From contig DXEZ01000223.1 in the NCBI GenBank assembly GCA_019114715.1, forward strand, positions 1-6,469: a DNA stretch of 6,469 nucleotides, in the 5' to 3' direction. Position numbers and translations under genes: made by a program. Source of the DNA: Candidatus Sphingobacterium stercoripullorum (GTDB lineage Bacteria; Bacteroidota; Bacteroidia; Sphingobacteriales; Sphingobacteriaceae). Under the pieces are notes generated by a model. It searched no databases, was not told where the DNA came from, and saw nothing but the letters and a program-made list of their open reading frames with translations. Shown one piece after another: positions 5,374 to 6,469 of this stretch (position 1 is its first letter; the number at the start of each line of letters is the position of its first letter).

Positions 5374-6258
5374 TTATCTATTATAACCAAGGTTAACCTC
5401 TAGGTCGGACTGCTCCAATCTTTCTTTTTCTGGGTCTTTATAAAGGTGCAGAGACGAACTCCCATCGCTAGCCCTACTTCCAAAAGATTGTTTAATCGCA
5501 TTTTCTAGCTGGAATTCCTGGCTAGCTAATAATCCATTTAAAAACTTATTTATGCTATAATAGCCATACCTTTCCCCTAGCTTACTTCCTGAAAAGTTAA
5601 ATCCTTCCTTTCCAAAAGAAACTCCTAAAATGCCATCTTCCCTATCTCTTTTAAAACGTAAAGTGATTCCTTGGCGGATCAAAAACTCTTCAATATCCTC
5701 CCAATTATTTTCGGGCCCTTGCTTATAAACGGCTTGCTCTACATAATATTTAATTTCCCTTTTTTTCCTATAAAACTTGTTCTTAGTATCCGATATCGGA
5801 GTATGTTCTCCATCGGGATGCAGGTAATATTTTTCACGCATTTCCTTTCTAGCTTCAATAGACTTAAAAAAAAGCAGGTGGTTACTAAGTGTCTTATTAC
5901 AATAGCCGACTCTGGAGAAAATTAGATGCAAATGCGGATGAGAGGTGTCCTGATGACGCACCACTACATAAGGGTAATCCTCTAGCTCTACTCTAGAAAT
6001 AAACTCTTTAGCAATGGCAGCTAGCTTATGTTTTGTTAAGCACTCTCTCAAGCTCTTAGGAAAAGCTAAAACCAGGTGAAGCCTGGGCTTTATAACACGG
6101 TAGTTATTGCGGGCTATAAAGGCAAACTGCCCTGCCAAAAAACGAGGATCGCCTATGCGAACACCGTGAGCTAGCAGTATATCGGCATCCGCCTTTTCCA
6201 AGCAATACTTTAATGTACTGTAAAATTCAGTCGAATTTTTATTAAGCTTAACAATCAT
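5374..6258 (-). CDS. Relaxase / mobilization nuclease (PF03432-type)
   Basis: This 294-residue relaxase nicks one strand at oriT and becomes covalently attached to it for conjugal transfer. 'LKYCLEKADADILLAHGV' (16-33) fits motif I, with Tyr18 as the likely nucleophile. 'PRLHLVLAFP' (58-67) matches the PxxHxSLSFP segment of Bacteroidota relaxases. RHQDTSHPHLHL (101-112) is the metal-binding motif III, with His102, Asp104, His107, His109 and His111. 'NHLLFFKSIEARKEMREKYYL' is the conserved stretch after it. The C-terminal region (about 165-294) is charged and not assigned to a domain. The start ATG overlaps the end of the mobC-like gene by 11 bases, so translation is coupled. No type IV secretion genes are visible, so the element may be mobilizable only. 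The oriT is expected upstream of mobC, beyond the window. Confidence 0.9.
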   Translation of the reverse strand: MIVKLNKNSTEFYSTLKYCLEKADADILLAHGVRIGDPRFLAGQFAFIARNNYRVIKPRLHLVLAFPKSLRECLTKHKLAAIAKEFISRVELEDYPYVVVRHQDTSHPHLHLIFSRVGYCNKTLSNHLLFFKSIEARKEMREKYYLHPDGEHTPISDTKNKFYRKKREIKYYVEQAVYKQGPENNWEDIEEFLIRQGITLRFKRDREDGILGVSFGKEGFNFSGSKLGERYGYYSINKFLNGLLASQEFQLENAIKQSFGSRASDGSSSLHLYKDPEKERLEQSDLEVNLGYNR

Positions 6259-6469
6259 TATTAACTAGTTTTTCTAGATACTGATCTATTTTTAAGATTA
6301 AAGACTGAATGCGGCTTTCCTCTTCTTCATCCATGCTATACTCCATAGAGGATAATAGGTTTCCTAGGTTTGACAAATCCCTTAAGAGCTGCAACTCTTG
6401 TGTCGAGAAATTCTCTTTCAAACGCGTCTCCCTCACCAAAGTCCGTATGTATTCACTGTAGTTCGTTCT
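6248..6469 (-). CDS. mobC: MobC-like relaxosome accessory protein (5' end cut by window edge)
   Basis: The frame is open to the right edge, giving 73 residues of the C-terminal part. It begins 'RTNYSEYIRTLV', the ribbon-helix-helix pattern 'SxYIR', and continues with 'LQLLRDLSNLGNLLSSM', which matches the LRxLSNIGNNLNQ segment of MobC/MobA-type accessory proteins. These bind oriT and help the relaxase nick. The final part is an acidic helix 'MDEEEESRIQSLILKIDQYLEKLV'. The usual GNNLN is GNLLS here, a mild divergence. The stop at 6248 overlaps the relaxase start. The true start lies outside the window; a TTG at 6439 would cut the DNA-binding domain and is not the start. Confidence 0.8.
   Translation of the reverse strand, partial: RTNYSEYIRTLVRETRLKENFSTQELQLLRDLSNLGNLLSSMEYSMDEEEESRIQSLILKIDQYLEKLVNNDC

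Noticed and set aside
5671..5925. 84-codon plus-strand open frame with hydrophobic stretches
   Set aside because: It is antisense to the relaxase, between and over conserved relaxase segments. The hydrophobicity comes from reading charged codons in reverse.

Overview
The window is an AT-rich stretch from a member of the Bacteroidota. Three things point there: an ECF sigma factor with the C-terminal FEFNLI-x-CD extension common in that phylum, a BlaI/M56 pair whose sensor ends in a 'VDGxEVS' type periplasmic tail and shows no penicillin-binding domain in the part visible, and a Bacteroides-type MobC/relaxase pair. No ribosomal or housekeeping gene is present, so genus and species cannot be read from the sequence. 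Every supportable gene is on the minus strand, so transcription runs from the right edge to the left edge.

Right block (about 5160-6469): the end of a mobC-like ribbon-helix-helix accessory gene, cut by the window edge, overlaps a relaxase with an intact HxD..HPHxH metal motif. This is the mobilization module of a plasmid or integrative element. The block is much richer in CTAG than the rest of the window. The 301-bp gap to its left holds two overlapping palindromes and a doubtful 44-codon frame.

Central block (1717-5072): a stand-alone hemerythrin-domain gene is followed by a strong hairpin. Next comes a tightly packed run of ECF sigma factor, GTP cyclohydrolase I (FolE), a ferredoxin-reductase-like flavoprotein without an iron-sulfur domain, and a short-chain reductase with the signatures of pteridine reductases (PTR1/FolM). 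FolE makes dihydroneopterin triphosphate and a PTR1/FolM enzyme makes tetrahydropterins. The flavoprotein could recycle an oxidised pterin or feed electrons to a pterin-dependent enzyme. This looks like a pterin-cofactor operon rather than plain folate synthesis, since folB, folK and folP are absent. Two genes carry reading-frame oddities. The sigma gene has an in-frame TGA at the start of region 4. The natural ATG of folE is followed by an eight-A tract that puts it one base out of frame.

Left block (1-1537): a BlaI/MecI-family repressor and an M56 membrane metalloprotease (BlaR1-like, running off the left edge), one base apart, with a likely BlaI operator of three alternating half-sites upstream. 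The M56 protein carries five tandem copies of an 11-residue repeat just outside its last visible membrane helix.

The best candidates for something new are the sigma-FolE-flavoprotein-PTR1 operon with its two disruptions, and the repeat-bearing M56 sensor. Nothing here is an obvious defence system or CRISPR array.
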